Below are positions 1 to 9,300 of a stretch of 64,000 nucleotides of DNA, in pieces. This DNA is from Variovorax sp. DXTD-1 (GTDB lineage Bacteria; Pseudomonadota; Gammaproteobacteria; Burkholderiales; Burkholderiaceae_C), in contig NZ_RWKH01000015.1 of the NCBI RefSeq assembly GCF_003984625.1, positions 1-64,000 of the forward strand, written 5' to 3'. A program made the translations under genes and the position numbers. The notes under the pieces are model-generated. The model had not been told where the DNA came from. It ran no database searches and was given only the letters and a program-made list of their open reading frames with translations. Every line of letters begins with the position of its first letter. Position 1 is the stretch's first letter.

Positions 1-220
1 TGAGCCCTCTGCGAGCGAAGGCCGCGCCGCATCGATGGCGCCGAGTGCCTCGCACCGCGAAGTCCGCGCCCTTGGCACCGGACACCAGGCTCTCGCCCAG
101 GTCTGAACGCGAAACGCAAAAGGCCTTCAACTTTCGCGCGTCCTGCCGATAAACAAGCAACAGGTGCCCGAACCGGCACCTACCGTCCAAACAAAAGAAA
201 CGTTTTACAGGTAAGGCCTC
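1..220. other. Left-edge non-coding stretch upstream of flgK
   Basis: No complete gene lies here. One forward frame is open from the window edge to a TGA at 104-106 with mostly GC third positions, so it could be the tail of an upstream gene (flgJ would be expected there). The 34 visible residues match nothing I recognise. The rest is the flgK promoter and leader. Confidence 0.4.
127..152 (+). promoter_or_regulatory. Sigma-28 (FliA) promoter of flgK
   Basis: A perfect -10 element GCCGATAA lies at 145-152. A recognisable -35 region (TCAACTTT, 127-134) sits 10 bases upstream, against the enteric consensus TAAAGTTT-N11-GCCGATAA. Transcription would start near 160, giving a leader of about 60 nt before the flgK ATG. 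A late-class promoter fits junction proteins. Confidence 0.8.
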
Positions 221-2179
221 ATGTCGATGTTCTATACGGGCCTCTCGGGCCTGAGCGTGGCGCGAACCGCGCTCATGACCACGGCCCACAACACGGCCAA
301 CGTGTACACCACCGGCTACAACCGCCAGACGGCGCTGGTTTCTTCGCTCGGCGGCACGGTCACCGGCGCGGGCTTCGTGGGCAACGGCGCGCGCGTGACC
401 ACGGTGCAGCGCAGCTACGACCGCTACCTGACGTCCCAGCTCAACGGCGCCGAGGCCGCGGGCGCGGCGCTTGCGAGCTACGGTTCGCAGATCAACCGCA
501 TCGATTCGCTGCTGGCCGACAAGACGGCGGGCATCACGCCTTTGATGCAGAGCTTCTTCGCCAGCGTGCAGGACGTGGCCAACACGCCGGCCGACCCGGC
601 CGCGCGCCAGCAGCTCATCAGCGCGGCGCAGTCGCTGGCCAACAAGTTCCGCTCCACCGACCAGTACCTCACGGACCTGAACACCTCGGTCAACGAGCAG
701 ATCGAAGGCAGCGCCGCCAAGATCAACACTTACGCCACGCAGATCGCAAGCCTGAACCAGCAGATCAGCCAGCTCAGCGCCATGGCCGGCGGCCAGCCGC
801 CCAACGACCTGATGGACCAGCGCGACCAGCTGGTGAGCGATCTTGGCAAGATCGTCGACGTCAAGGTGATGGAGCAGGACAGCGGCCAGTACAACGTCTT
901 CATCGGCAACGGCCAGACGCTGGTGCTGGGCGACCGCGCCGCGAAGATACAGTCCGTGCAGTCCGCCGCCGATCCCACGCGCCAGTCGATGGCACTGGTC
1001 GGCCTGACCGGCACGGTCTCCGAACTCAACGACAACGTGCTCACCGGCGGGTCACTGGGCGGGCTGCTGGCCTTCCGTTCCGAAACGCTCACCAGCACGC
1101 AGAACGCCGTCGGCCGCCTCGCAATGGCCTTGGCCAGCGAGTTCAACGACCAGCACAAGCTTGGCGTGGACCTGAACGGCGCGCTGGGCGCCAACTTCTT
1201 TTCCCAGGCCGTGCCCGGCGTGTTCTCCCATGCAAAGAACGCCGGCAACATGGTGCTCGGCGCCAGCGTGACCGACACCTCGCAGCTCTCGACCAGCGAC
1301 TACTCGGTGCAGGTGAAAGACGTGGCCGGCACGCTCACCTACACCGTCACGCGCCTGTCCGACAAGCAGGTGATGGGCGACTACACCGCGTTCCCGGCCA
1401 GCTTCGACGGCGTGAGCCTCTCGGTGGCCAGCGGCACCGCGCAGGCGGGCGACTCGTTCCTGGTGCAGCCCACGCGCACCGGCGCACGCGACATGGACGT
1501 GCTGGTGCGCGAAACGGCCAAGGTGGCCGCCGCGTCGCCGATCGTCACCGGCAAGACCGTCGGCAACAAGGGCACGGGCGCCCTGAGCCCCGCCGTCGTC
1601 AACGCAGACTACCTGGCCGCACCGCTCGCCGCAACGGTCACGCTCGCCTACGACGCGGGCGGCAACACGCTGTCGGGCTTTCCGGCGACCTCGCCCGTCA
1701 CGGTGACGCTGGCCGACGGCACCTCCACCACCTACGCCGCAGGCACGGCCGTGCCTTACACCGCCGGTGCCGCCATCAGCTTCGACGGCATCGAGGTCAA
1801 GCTCACGGGCGCACCCGCGCAGGGCGACACCTTCACCATCGGCAAGAACGTGGCCGGCGTGTCGGACGGCAGCAACGCGCTCAAGCTCGGCGCGCTGCAG
1901 CGCAAGAACGCCATGGACGGCGGCACCTCCACCTTCAACGGCGCCTTCGCCAAGCTGGTGAGCGAGGTGGGCAACCGCTCCATGGAGATTCGCGTGGCAA
2001 CGCAAACGCAGGACAGCGTGACGGGCCAGATCCGCGCGAGCCGCGACGCGATCTCGGGCGTGAACCAGGACGAGGAAACCGCCAACCTGCTGATGTACCA
2101 GCAGATGTACCAGGCCAATGCCAAGGTGATCCAGACCGCATCGACCATGTTCGACGCCATCCTGGGCATCCGCGGCTGA
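221..2179 (+). CDS. flgK: Flagellar hook-associated protein 1 (FlgK)
   Basis: Junction protein linking the hook to the filament, exported by the flagellar type III system. The 652-residue product opens with the FlgK/rod-hook N-terminal signature (FYTGLSGLSVARTAL, then an HNTAN...GYNRQ turn like the ANTPGYSRQ loop). It ends with the conserved C-terminal helix containing NQDEETANLLMYQQMYQANAKVI. The middle is the usual variable D2/D3 region rich in Ala, Gly and Thr. At about 650 residues it is longer than enteric FlgK (about 547), the difference lying in the variable centre. A sigma-28 promoter lies just upstream, and flgL follows after 40 bp in the same direction, so the two are probably co-transcribed. 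Confidence 0.97.
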   Translation: MSMFYTGLSGLSVARTALMTTAHNTANVYTTGYNRQTALVSSLGGTVTGAGFVGNGARVTTVQRSYDRYLTSQLNGAEAAGAALASYGSQINRIDSLLADKTAGITPLMQSFFASVQDVANTPADPAARQQLISAAQSLANKFRSTDQYLTDLNTSVNEQIEGSAAKINTYATQIASLNQQISQLSAMAGGQPPNDLMDQRDQLVSDLGKIVDVKVMEQDSGQYNVFIGNGQTLVLGDRAAKIQSVQSAADPTRQSMALVGLTGTVSELNDNVLTGGSLGGLLAFRSETLTSTQNAVGRLAMALASEFNDQHKLGVDLNGALGANFFSQAVPGVFSHAKNAGNMVLGASVTDTSQLSTSDYSVQVKDVAGTLTYTVTRLSDKQVMGDYTAFPASFDGVSLSVASGTAQAGDSFLVQPTRTGARDMDVLVRETAKVAAASPIVTGKTVGNKGTGALSPAVVNADYLAAPLAATVTLAYDAGGNTLSGFPATSPVTVTLADGTSTTYAAGTAVPYTAGAAISFDGIEVKLTGAPAQGDTFTIGKNVAGVSDGSNALKLGALQRKNAMDGGTSTFNGAFAKLVSEVGNRSMEIRVATQTQDSVTGQIRASRDAISGVNQDEETANLLMYQQMYQANAKVIQTASTMFDAILGIRG

Positions 2180-2219
2180 TCCGGCCCTCGCTTTCAAAGA
2201 ACAGATTTCAGGAGTCGAG

Positions 2220-3431
2220 ATGCGCATCAGCACCCAATCCTTCTACGCCCAGAGCATGAACGCGCTGGGTTCGCAGCAGCAGCAGCTGTTCCGCATTCAG
2301 CAGCAGCTTGCCGCGGGCACCAAGTTCCTGACGCCGGCGGACGATCCCGTGGCGGCCGCGCGCGCGCTGGGCGTCAGCCAGTCGATGGCCGAGTCGGCCC
2401 AGTACGCCAGCAGCCGCAGCCGGGCGATGCTCTCGCTCTCGCAAGAGGAAACCGCGCTGAAGTCGGCCACCTCGATCATGCAGAACATGAAGACGCTGGC
2501 CGTGCAGGCCGGCAACGGCACGCTGTCGGACGCCGACCGCGCCTCGCTGGCCACCACGCTGCAGAGCAACCTGGACCAGCTGGTGAACGTGGCCAACGCC
2601 GACGACGGCAACGGCCAGTTCCTGTTCGCCGGCTTCAAGAGCGGCAGCCCGCCCTTCGTGGCCGATGCCAGCGGCGGCATCCAGTACATGGGCGACCAGG
2701 GCCAGCGCCTCATGCAGATCGACGTGTCGCGCCAGATGTCGACCACCGACGACGGCCGCAGCGTGTTCCAGTCGGTGCAGGGCGGTGCGGGCTACGTGAG
2801 CTCCGCCGGCGCGGCCAACACCGGCTCGGGCGTGTTCGGCCCCGTGGGTCTGACCGATGCGACCGCGGCCAACTACGGCAAGGACTTCACGATCAGCTTC
2901 GCGGGCGGCAACTACACCGTCACCACGCAGGACACGCCGCCCGTGGTCGCCGCATCGGGCCCCTACGTGCCCGACACCCCCATCTCTTTCGGCGGCCTGC
3001 AGATCAAGATGAGCGGCACCCCGGCCGACGGCGACACCTTCCAGGTGGCCACGGCGCGCAATGCCGGTACCGACGTGTTCGCCGCCATTGGCGACATGAT
3101 CACCGCGCTGAAGAAGCCGCTCGCCGGCGGTGGCGACGCGGCCCAGGCCGAGTTGCTCAACGCCCTCAGCACCTTCAACGTGAAGATCACCAACGCGCAC
3201 GACAACGTGCTCACGGTCACTTCGTCGATCGGCTCGCGCATGAACGAGCTCGATGCGCTCAACACAGGAGGCGCCTCGCGTTTCCTGATCGACAAGGGCT
3301 ACCTGTCGGAACTGGTGGACCTGGACCCGGCCAGCGCCATTTCGGAATACCTGCAGCGCGAAACCTCGCTCAAGGCCACGCAGCAGACCTTTGCGCGGCT
3401 GCACAGCATTGCGCTGTTCAACTACCTGTGA
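2220..3431 (+). CDS. flgL: Flagellar hook-associated protein 3 (FlgL)
   Basis: Second hook-filament junction protein, related to flagellin at both ends. The 403-residue product starts MRISTQSFYAQSMNALGSQQ and carries the flagellin-like N-terminal helix (QQQLAAGTKFLTPADDPVAAARALGVSQ). The C-terminal coiled-coil half includes the SSIGSRMNELDALN motif. A good ribosome binding site (CAGGAGTCGA) precedes the ATG, and the same CAGGAGTCGA stretch precedes fliC. The gene follows flgK and is convergent with fliR. A 20-bp palindrome in the 28-bp gap probably ends both transcripts. Confidence 0.97.
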   Translation: MRISTQSFYAQSMNALGSQQQQLFRIQQQLAAGTKFLTPADDPVAAARALGVSQSMAESAQYASSRSRAMLSLSQEETALKSATSIMQNMKTLAVQAGNGTLSDADRASLATTLQSNLDQLVNVANADDGNGQFLFAGFKSGSPPFVADASGGIQYMGDQGQRLMQIDVSRQMSTTDDGRSVFQSVQGGAGYVSSAGAANTGSGVFGPVGLTDATAANYGKDFTISFAGGNYTVTTQDTPPVVAASGPYVPDTPISFGGLQIKMSGTPADGDTFQVATARNAGTDVFAAIGDMITALKKPLAGGGDAAQAELLNALSTFNVKITNAHDNVLTVTSSIGSRMNELDALNTGGASRFLIDKGYLSELVDLDPASAISEYLQRETSLKATQQTFARLHSIALFNYL

Positions 3432-3439
3432 TGAAGAGC

Positions 3440-3459
3440 GGGGCGGCCGCGGCCGCCCC
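3440..3459. terminator. Bidirectional palindrome between flgL and fliR
   Basis: A 20-bp perfect GC-only palindrome (GGGGCGGCC arms meeting at a central GC) fills the gap between the convergent stop codons of flgL and fliR. No T-run follows on either strand, so it is a hairpin candidate rather than a textbook intrinsic terminator. Confidence 0.55.
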
Positions 3460-4254
3460 TCAGGGCCTGAGGGTTTGCGTGAGCTGGAGCACCGAAGAAA
3501 GCCCCGCGGCAAAGCGCGGCTCCAGGAACGCGCCGAACTGCGGAATAAGCAGATGCATCATGCCGATGCCCGCCAGCAGCGTGAGCGGAAAGCCCACCGC
3601 AAAGATGCTGAACTGCGGCGAGGCCCGGTTCAGGATGCCCATTGCAAGGTTCAGCGTGAGCAGCGCGGTCACCAGCGGCAGCGCCAGCATGAAGCCGTTG
3701 ATGAAGATCTGCCCGCCGCCCAGCACCAGGAACATCCAGCCTTGTGCAGCCAGTGGCGCATCGGCAATCGGCAGCGTGCTGAAGCTTTCGGCCAGGCCGG
3801 CCACCATCAGCAGATGGCCGTCCACCGCCAGGAAGAGCAGGATGGCCAGCATGTGCATCAGCCGCGCGACCACCATCGTGGCGCCGCCGGCCGTCGGGTC
3901 GAAAAATGAAGCGAAGGAAAGGCCCATCTGCAGGCCGATGTATTCGCCCGCGGCCAGCACGGCGGCAAACACCATGCGCATGGTGAAGCCGATGGCGGCG
4001 CCGATGAGCACCTGCTGCAGGATGATCCAGATGCCGCCGGCCGAAACCACCGGCACAGCCGGCATGGGCCCGAGCGTCGGTGCGATGGCAATGGTCAGCA
4101 AGGCCGCAATGGCCACCTTGAGCTGCCGCGAAACACCGGGCTCGCCGAACACCGGCGCGGTGCTGACCAGCGCCAGCATGCGCACGAACGGCCAAAGAAA
4201 GGCCGTCATCCAGGCGGTGAGCTCCGCCGATGTGACGGAGAAGATGGCGGGCAT
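3460..4254 (-). CDS. fliR: Flagellar biosynthetic protein FliR
   Basis: Integral membrane component of the type III export gate (FliPQR), which forms the protein-conducting pore with FlhA and FlhB. The start is placed at the ATG giving MPAIFSVTSAELTAWM (264 residues), a normal FliR length. An upstream in-frame ATG would run back through fliQ. Several hydrophobic helices are visible, with the family landmarks GEPGVSRQLKVAIAALLT and GEYIGLQMGLSFASFFDPT. Last gene of the fliF-fliR operon, starting 13 bp after fliQ. Confidence 0.95.
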   Translation of the reverse strand: MPAIFSVTSAELTAWMTAFLWPFVRMLALVSTAPVFGEPGVSRQLKVAIAALLTIAIAPTLGPMPAVPVVSAGGIWIILQQVLIGAAIGFTMRMVFAAVLAAGEYIGLQMGLSFASFFDPTAGGATMVVARLMHMLAILLFLAVDGHLLMVAGLAESFSTLPIADAPLAAQGWMFLVLGGGQIFINGFMLALPLVTALLTLNLAMGILNRASPQFSIFAVGFPLTLLAGIGMMHLLIPQFGAFLEPRFAAGLSSVLQLTQTLRP

Positions 4255-4267
4255 CGCGCGCGTGCCC

Positions 4268-4537
4268 TCAGGCCACGAGTTGCGGAATGCTCGAGAACAG
4301 CGTGCGGATGTAGTCGAGCATCTGCGCCAGCATCCACGGGCCGGCAATCACCAGCACCGCGCACACGGCCAGCAGCTTGGGAATGAACGACAGCGTGGCC
4401 TCGTTGATCTGCGTGGCCGCCTGGAAGATGCTGATGACCAGGCCGACGACCAGCGCCACCAGCAGCATCGGCGCGCCGAGCAGCAGCGAGACGTGGATTG
4501 CCTGGCTGCCCAGGGACATGACGGATTCGGGTGTCAT
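4268..4537 (-). CDS. fliQ: Flagellar biosynthetic protein FliQ
   Basis: Small export-gate subunit of 89 residues, exactly the family size. Two hydrophobic hairpin helices surround the conserved segment VVGLVISIFQAATQINE and the KLLAVCAVLVIAGPWML stretch. Lies between fliP (9 bp upstream) and fliR (13 bp downstream), the universal fliP-Q-R order. Confidence 0.96.
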   Translation of the reverse strand: MTPESVMSLGSQAIHVSLLLGAPMLLVALVVGLVISIFQAATQINEATLSFIPKLLAVCAVLVIAGPWMLAQMLDYIRTLFSSIPQLVA

Positions 4538-4546
4538 TCCGGACCT

Positions 4547-5308
4547 CTAAAGATAAAAGCTTTGGGCCAACGCACCGATCAGCAACTGCCAGCCGTCAGC
4601 CATGACGAACAGCATCAGCTTGAACGGCAATGCAATCGAGGCGGGCGGCACCATCATCATGCCCATGGACATCAGCACGCTGGCTACCACCAGGTCGATG
4701 ATGAGAAACGGTATGAAGATGGTGAAGCCGATCTGGAACGCCGTTTTCAGCTCGCTGATCACAAAAGCGGGAAGCAGGATGCGCAGCGGCACTTCTTCCG
4801 GCCCCTGCATGTCCGGAATCTTCGCGAGTCTGGCGAACAGGGCCAGGTCGTTCTCGCGGGTCTGCTTGAGCATGAACGACTTGAAAGGCGCAATGCCTTT
4901 CTCCAGCGCCTTCTCCGCCGAAATCTTGTTCTCGGAAAACGGCTTGTAGGCGTCGTTGTAGACCTTGTCGAACACCGGCGACATCACGAAGAACGTCAGG
5001 AAGAGCGACAGGCCCACCAGAATCTGGTTGGGCGGCGACGACTGCGTGCCGATGGCGGTGCGCAGCAGGCCCAGCACGATGAGGATGCGGGTGAAGCTCG
5101 TCATGCTCAGCAGCAGCGCCGGCAGGAACGTGAGCGAGGTCAGCAGCACCAGCGTCTGCACGCTGAGCGACCAGGTCTGGCTGCCGCCCGGGCCGGGCGA
5201 GCTGGTCAGGCCGGGCAGGCCCTGCGTCCATGCCGTCATCGGCAGCGCGAGGGCGAGCAGGGTCAGCACGACGCCGCGAAAGCGCCGTTGGGAAGCAATG
5301 CGAATCAT
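4547..5308 (-). CDS. fliP: Flagellar biosynthetic protein FliP
   Basis: Export-gate core subunit, which pentamerises to form the pore. The 253-residue product starts at MIRIASQRR and has a cleavable signal-peptide-like N-terminus ([16 protein letters not shown]), as FliP usually does. FliP family landmarks follow: [38 protein letters not shown] and [20 protein letters not shown]. The start codon overlaps the fliO stop by 4 bp (ATGA), which supports this choice over longer in-frame starts inside fliO. Confidence 0.96.
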   Translation of the reverse strand: MIRIASQRRFRGVVLTLLALALPMTAWTQGLPGLTSSPGPGGSQTWSLSVQTLVLLTSLTFLPALLLSMTSFTRILIVLGLLRTAIGTQSSPPNQILVGLSLFLTFFVMSPVFDKVYNDAYKPFSENKISAEKALEKGIAPFKSFMLKQTRENDLALFARLAKIPDMQGPEEVPLRILLPAFVISELKTAFQIGFTIFIPFLIIDLVVASVLMSMGMMMVPPASIALPFKLMLFVMADGWQLLIGALAQSFYL

Positions 5309-5817
5309 GGGTTCGGCCGCTGCCTGAGTCCGAGGGAGTCGCGCAGTTTTTGAGCGAACAGGCCAGCCGCGCCGGCAAGGCGCGGATCCGGCACGGAGGC
5401 CGTTGCGCCCGGGGTTGCGGGCACCGCCTGTGCCGGCATCGAATGCAGCGTGTTCACCTGGCTCGATGTAACGCCCAGCACCAGCCAGGTGGCGCCGACC
5501 TCGACCACCACCACGCGCTCGCGCTGGCCGACCATGGTGCTGGAAACCACTTTCACGAACTGGCCGCCGCCCAGGCGCTGCAGTCCGAAGCGGCGTGCCG
5601 CCCAGGCGCACAGGAAGATGAGGCCCAGCACCGCGAACATGCCGAAGCCGGCCTGCAGCAGGCTGGATGCGCCGACCGCCGGGGCCGCCGGTTCGACGGG
5701 CGAAGGCACCGTCGGTAGCGCGGCATGGGCGGCCTGCGCGGCCAGGCCGCATGCCGCGGCCGCAATCGATGCGGCAACGCGCCGAAACTGCTTGCCAGGC
5801 CTTGCAAGAAGGTTCAT
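5305..5817 (-). CDS. fliO: Flagellar assembly protein FliO
   Basis: Accessory membrane protein that helps assemble the FliP-FliR pore. The 170-residue product has an Ala-rich signal-like N-terminus, then one transmembrane helix (residues about 55-75, [18 protein letters not shown]). A soluble domain follows with the FliO motif [21 protein letters not shown]. Sequence conservation in the family is low, so the call also rests on position between fliN and fliP, with 4-bp overlaps on both sides. Confidence 0.92.
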   Translation of the reverse strand: MNLLARPGKQFRRVAASIAAAACGLAAQAAHAALPTVPSPVEPAAPAVGASSLLQAGFGMFAVLGLIFLCAWAARRFGLQRLGGGQFVKVVSSTMVGQRERVVVVEVGATWLVLGVTSSQVNTLHSMPAQAVPATPGATASVPDPRLAGAAGLFAQKLRDSLGLRQRPNP

Positions 5818-6275
5818 GACCGGCCGAGCTTCTGCATGCGTTCGGAGGGCGTGACGATGTCGGTCAGGCGGATGCCGTACTTCTCGTTCACCACGACCAC
5901 TTCGCCCTGCGCAATCAGGTAGCCGTTGATCAGCACGTCCAGCGGCTGGCCGGCCAGGCCGTCCAGTTCCACCACCGAGCCCTGCGACAGTTGCAGCAGG
6001 CTCTTGATGGTGATGCGGGTGCGGCCGAGTTCGGCCGTCAGCTGCACCGGCACGTCGAGGATGCGTTCCACGTCCACCGGCGAACCCGAGGCGGACGGTG
6101 CCGGCTGCAGCGGCTGGAAGACGCGGCTGCCCGCGGGGGCGGCGGCAGGCGCGGGCGCAAAGGCAGGGGCTGGCGCAGGTGCCGGGGCGGGTGCGGGAGC
6201 GGAAGCCGCGGTCTGCTCGGCCAGCGCGCTGGCCCAGTCGTCCGCATCGCTGGAGGATGGGGTGTTGTCAGTCAT
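5814..6275 (-). CDS. fliN: Flagellar motor switch protein FliN
   Basis: C-ring subunit of the rotor, which binds FliH and takes part in direction switching. The 153 residues comprise an acidic N-terminus, an alternating Ala/Pro linker (about residues 28-50) and a C-terminal SpoA domain. The SpoA domain carries [34 protein letters not shown] and [19 protein letters not shown]. The Ala/Pro linker makes it a little longer than enteric FliN (137). The start lies inside the last codons of fliM (8-bp overlap), so translation is likely coupled. Confidence 0.96.
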   Translation of the reverse strand: MTDNTPSSSDADDWASALAEQTAASAPAPAPAPAPAPAFAPAPAAAPAGSRVFQPLQPAPSASGSPVDVERILDVPVQLTAELGRTRITIKSLLQLSQGSVVELDGLAGQPLDVLINGYLIAQGEVVVVNEKYGIRLTDIVTPSERMQKLGRS

Positions 6276-7269
6276 GTTCGTTCTTCAGATCGCTGTCTTG
6301 GTGGGAGATCATCTGCAGCACGCGCAGCGCATAGCGTTCGTTCGATACGCCGTAGCCGCACTCCATCACCGGAATGCCGTCCACGCGCGCGGTGATCGAC
6401 TCGGGAAGTTCAATGGGCAGCACGTCGCCCGCCTGCAGCTTGAGGACCTCGCCGATGGTCGAGGGCAAGGTAATGAATTCGGCGCTGAGCTCCACGTCGG
6501 CGCTCTGCATCTGCTGCGACATCTGCCGCACCCAGCGCTTGTCGACCTCGATCTCGTCCTGCACCGGGTTGGAGAGCAGGTCGCGGATCGGCTCGATCAT
6601 CGAATAGGGAATGCACACATGCAAAAAGCCGCCCACGGGGCCGAACTCGATCTGCAGCGTGGTGTTGATCACCACCTCGTTCGGCGCGACGATGTTGGCC
6701 AGCTTGCCGTGCATTTCGGCGCGCACGTAATCGAAGCTCAGCGGGAACACCGGCTGCCAGGCGTCTGCATAGCACTGCAGCGTGAGGTTCAGCAGGCGCT
6801 TGATGATGCGCTGCTCGGTACGCGTGAAGTCGCGCCCCTCGACGCGCACGTGATAGCGCCCGTCGCTGCCAAAGAGGTTGTCGACCACCAGGAACACCAG
6901 CTTCGGGTCGAACACGAAGAGGGCCGTTCCGCGCAGCGGCTTCATGTGCAGCATGTTGATGTTGGCGGGCACCGGCAGGTGCCGCACGAACTCGCCGTAC
7001 TGCTGAATGTGTACGGGCCCGACCGAAATGTCGGGGCTGCGGCGCATGAAGTTCAAGAGCGAGCTGCGCAGATGGCGGGCAAAACGCTCGTTGATGACCT
7101 CCAGCGTGTGCATGCGGCTGCGCACCACGCGGTCGGGCGCGCCGAGGTCGTACACCGGCAGGCCGTCCGACCTTGGGGCAGCGCCTTCGCTTTGCTCGGG
7201 GCTGCCTCCGGTGACGCCCTGCAGCAGCGCGTCGACTTCGTCTTGGGAGAGCACCTGTTCATAGGCCAT
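6268..7269 (-). CDS. fliM: Flagellar motor switch protein FliM
   Basis: C-ring protein that receives phospho-CheY. The start at MAYEQVLSQDEVDALLQGV places the conserved CheY-P binding peptide (LSQDEVDALL) at the very N-terminus and gives 333 residues, the normal size. The middle domain shows NINMLHMKPLRGTALFVFDP and the GSDGRYHVRVEGRDFT loop. The C-terminal SpoA domain follows. The frame stays open about 190 codons further upstream into fliL, but that part is a shadow. fliL ends 23 bp upstream. Confidence 0.97.
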   Translation of the reverse strand: MAYEQVLSQDEVDALLQGVTGGSPEQSEGAAPRSDGLPVYDLGAPDRVVRSRMHTLEVINERFARHLRSSLLNFMRRSPDISVGPVHIQQYGEFVRHLPVPANINMLHMKPLRGTALFVFDPKLVFLVVDNLFGSDGRYHVRVEGRDFTRTEQRIIKRLLNLTLQCYADAWQPVFPLSFDYVRAEMHGKLANIVAPNEVVINTTLQIEFGPVGGFLHVCIPYSMIEPIRDLLSNPVQDEIEVDKRWVRQMSQQMQSADVELSAEFITLPSTIGEVLKLQAGDVLPIELPESITARVDGIPVMECGYGVSNERYALRVLQMISHQDSDLKNEHD

Positions 7270-7292
7270 GAATCGCCGGTCCGGAAAAAGAT

Positions 7293-7793
7293 TTACTGCA
7301 CCATGAAGGTGTTGAAGGAAACGCTGCCGATCTCCTGCGGGGGAAAGCCTGCAGCCAGCGGGCGGCTCAGCTCGAGGCGGATTTCCTCGGCCAGCCGGGC
7401 CCTGTCCTCGGTGGTCACCAGCGACTCGGGCGGGCGGTTCGACAGCAGCAGCAGCAGCCGGCTGCGCACCTCGGGCATGTACTCGACGACGTGCGCCTTG
7501 GCCTGCTCGTTGCGCACCTTCAAGGCCATGCCCACATGCAGGAAGCGCGCTCGGCCTTCGGACTGCACGTTCACGGTCAAGGGCTCGATCGTGACGAAGA
7601 TCGGCTTGTCGGGCACGAGCGCCGGCGCGGCCGATTCGGCGGCCGCGCCGGGAGCGCGCTGGCTCATCAGGTAATAGCCGCCGCCGCCGGCAAGACCGCA
7701 GCCCAGCACAGCGGCCGGAATCACGATCTTCAGCTTCGAAGAGCGAGGCGCGGCGGCGGGGGGAGCGATCGCGACAGAAGGACTGGTAGCCAT
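7293..7793 (-). CDS. fliL: Flagellar basal body-associated protein FliL
   Basis: Inner-membrane protein that surrounds the stators and supports torque. The 166 residues comprise a short cytoplasmic tail rich in Ala/Pro, one membrane helix (about residues 22-44, KIVIPAAVLGCGLAGGGGYYLM) and a periplasmic domain. The periplasmic part has the typical PDKPIFVTIEPLTVNV start, RARFLHVGMALKVRN and VEYMPEVRSRLLLLLSN. Lies between fliK and fliM in the usual order. Confidence 0.95.
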   Translation of the reverse strand: MATSPSVAIAPPAAAPRSSKLKIVIPAAVLGCGLAGGGGYYLMSQRAPGAAAESAAPALVPDKPIFVTIEPLTVNVQSEGRARFLHVGMALKVRNEQAKAHVVEYMPEVRSRLLLLLSNRPPESLVTTEDRARLAEEIRLELSRPLAAGFPPQEIGSVSFNTFMVQ

Positions 7794-7900
7794 ATTTGAA
7801 ACTGCGAAAACAATGTCTGGTTGGGACTATTCTTTGCCAGGTGCCCGGCAAACGAAGGGCTGATCAAGCGCGGGAAAAGGCCTCAGATCCCGCGTTCGTC
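7794..7900 (-). other. fliK-fliL intercistronic hairpin region
   Basis: The longest gap inside the fliF-fliR operon (107 bp). It holds an inverted repeat CGCGGGA / TCCCGCG (7869-7875 and 7888-7894) with a 12-base loop just after the fliK stop. No T-run follows, so it may be an mRNA processing or partial-termination site, or nothing. Confidence 0.3.
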
Positions 7901-9280
7901 TCATGCGAAGGTGTCTACGCCGGCGCTGGACGTGCGCGATGCGGCGGGCGGCAGGCTGCCGTGCAGCGGCTCGGCGAGGGCTGCAGCCTCCGCGCGGCCA
8001 GGCGCCGGGTACTGCGGCTGCCGGCCCGAACCCTGCTGCTGCCGGGCTTGCTGGTCGAAGGCGCCGCCCTGGCCGGCGAAGCGATGCGCCTCCGCACCCA
8101 CCGAGGCCTGGCCCAGGCTGATGCCTTGTTCCGCAAGGCTCGCGCGCAATTGCGGCAGCGCCGCCTCCACGGCCTTGCGCACGCTTTCGTGGGCCGAGAC
8201 AAACATCGCCTGGGCCTGGTTGTCTCCCATCGAGAGCGTGACCTTCAGCGGGCCGAGGCCGGCCGGGTTCAGGTTCAGCTCGGCAACCTGCGCGCCCGCC
8301 GCGTTCATGCGCAGCATCTGGTGGCCGAGGGCCGGGCCCCATTCGTCGGAGCCCACGGGCGGCGCGACGTGCATGACGGGTACCTGGCTGGTGCCGGCCG
8401 GCAGGTTCGCGCGGTCGGCCGCGGCCGTGGCGAAAGTCATCGCTTGCGGCGGGGTGAACGGATCGGCTGCGTTGGATGCTGCGGCGCCAAGGTCGGGTTT
8501 GTCGGCTGCGAGCATTGCGGCTGTGGGTGCCGAAAGCGCCTCGTCGGCAGCCGGGGAAGCGGCAGCCGCCTTGGCCGCCTCAGAAGCAATTGCGGTTACG
8601 GTGGCGGCGATCGCATCGCCGGACGGTGCCGTGGCGGCGACCGGCACGGCGCCTGCCGCTGCAGGGGCATCTGCCGCTGGCAGCGCTGGGCTTGTCGGCA
8701 ACTGGGCAACAGGCGGAACGGTGACCGCTTCGGGATGGTCCTTGTTCTTCGGCTGTGCAATTTCCGACGCAAGGGCTTGGGCATCGCGCGGCAGTGCGGC
8801 CGTTGCCGGGGTTTCGCCCTCGACCCCTTCGGCGTCAGTCGCATCGCCGGGCAGTGCGGCCGCGGGAGCGTCGGCGGGCAGGGCCGCAACGGCTGCTTCG
8901 GCAGTCGAGAGGCTTTGCGCGCCTTCAGGCAGGGTGGCCGCCACGGTTGCGCCACCCGGGAGCGCCGAGGCCGCCGCGGGCGATGAAGCCAACGGGGTCA
9001 TGGTCGGTGCAAAAAATGCCAGCGGCAGCTCGATGGTTAGGTCGTCCTTGCGGTCGCCGGCGCGAGAGGGTTTCTGCCGTGCCTTGCCCTCGAGCGCGGG
9101 CGACGCGGAATCTTCCTTGGCCTGCTGCGACTGGCCGGCGCCGCGCGAGCGGGTCAGCACCGCATTGAAGCTGCGGCCGTCGGCCTCCTCGGCGTTGCGA
9201 CCGCGCGGGCCGGAAGCCGTCGAAGAGGCCGAAGCGCCGGCTGCATTCGGCGCGAAGGAAGGAGCGATGAAGGTGGGCAT
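7901..9280 (-). CDS. fliK: Flagellar hook-length control protein FliK
   Basis: Exported ruler that measures hook length and triggers the substrate switch through FlhB. The 459 residues have the typical layout: a long low-complexity Ala/Pro/Thr-rich N-terminal and central region, then a compact C-terminal Flg_hook domain (about residues 320-410). That domain contains AQVAELNLNPAGLGPLKVTLSM and AMFVSAHESVRKAVEAALPQLR. The gene sits in the conserved fliJ-fliK-fliL order, 20 bp after fliJ. A second FliK-like gene exists at 19418-20740. This one is the canonical copy by position and by domain match. Confidence 0.94.
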   Translation of the reverse strand: MPTFIAPSFAPNAAGASASSTASGPRGRNAEEADGRSFNAVLTRSRGAGQSQQAKEDSASPALEGKARQKPSRAGDRKDDLTIELPLAFFAPTMTPLASSPAAASALPGGATVAATLPEGAQSLSTAEAAVAALPADAPAAALPGDATDAEGVEGETPATAALPRDAQALASEIAQPKNKDHPEAVTVPPVAQLPTSPALPAADAPAAAGAVPVAATAPSGDAIAATVTAIASEAAKAAAASPAADEALSAPTAAMLAADKPDLGAAASNAADPFTPPQAMTFATAAADRANLPAGTSQVPVMHVAPPVGSDEWGPALGHQMLRMNAAGAQVAELNLNPAGLGPLKVTLSMGDNQAQAMFVSAHESVRKAVEAALPQLRASLAEQGISLGQASVGAEAHRFAGQGGAFDQQARQQQGSGRQPQYPAPGRAEAAALAEPLHGSLPPAASRTSSAGVDTFA

Positions 9281-9300
9281 GGCGGTTCTTCAGGAAAACG

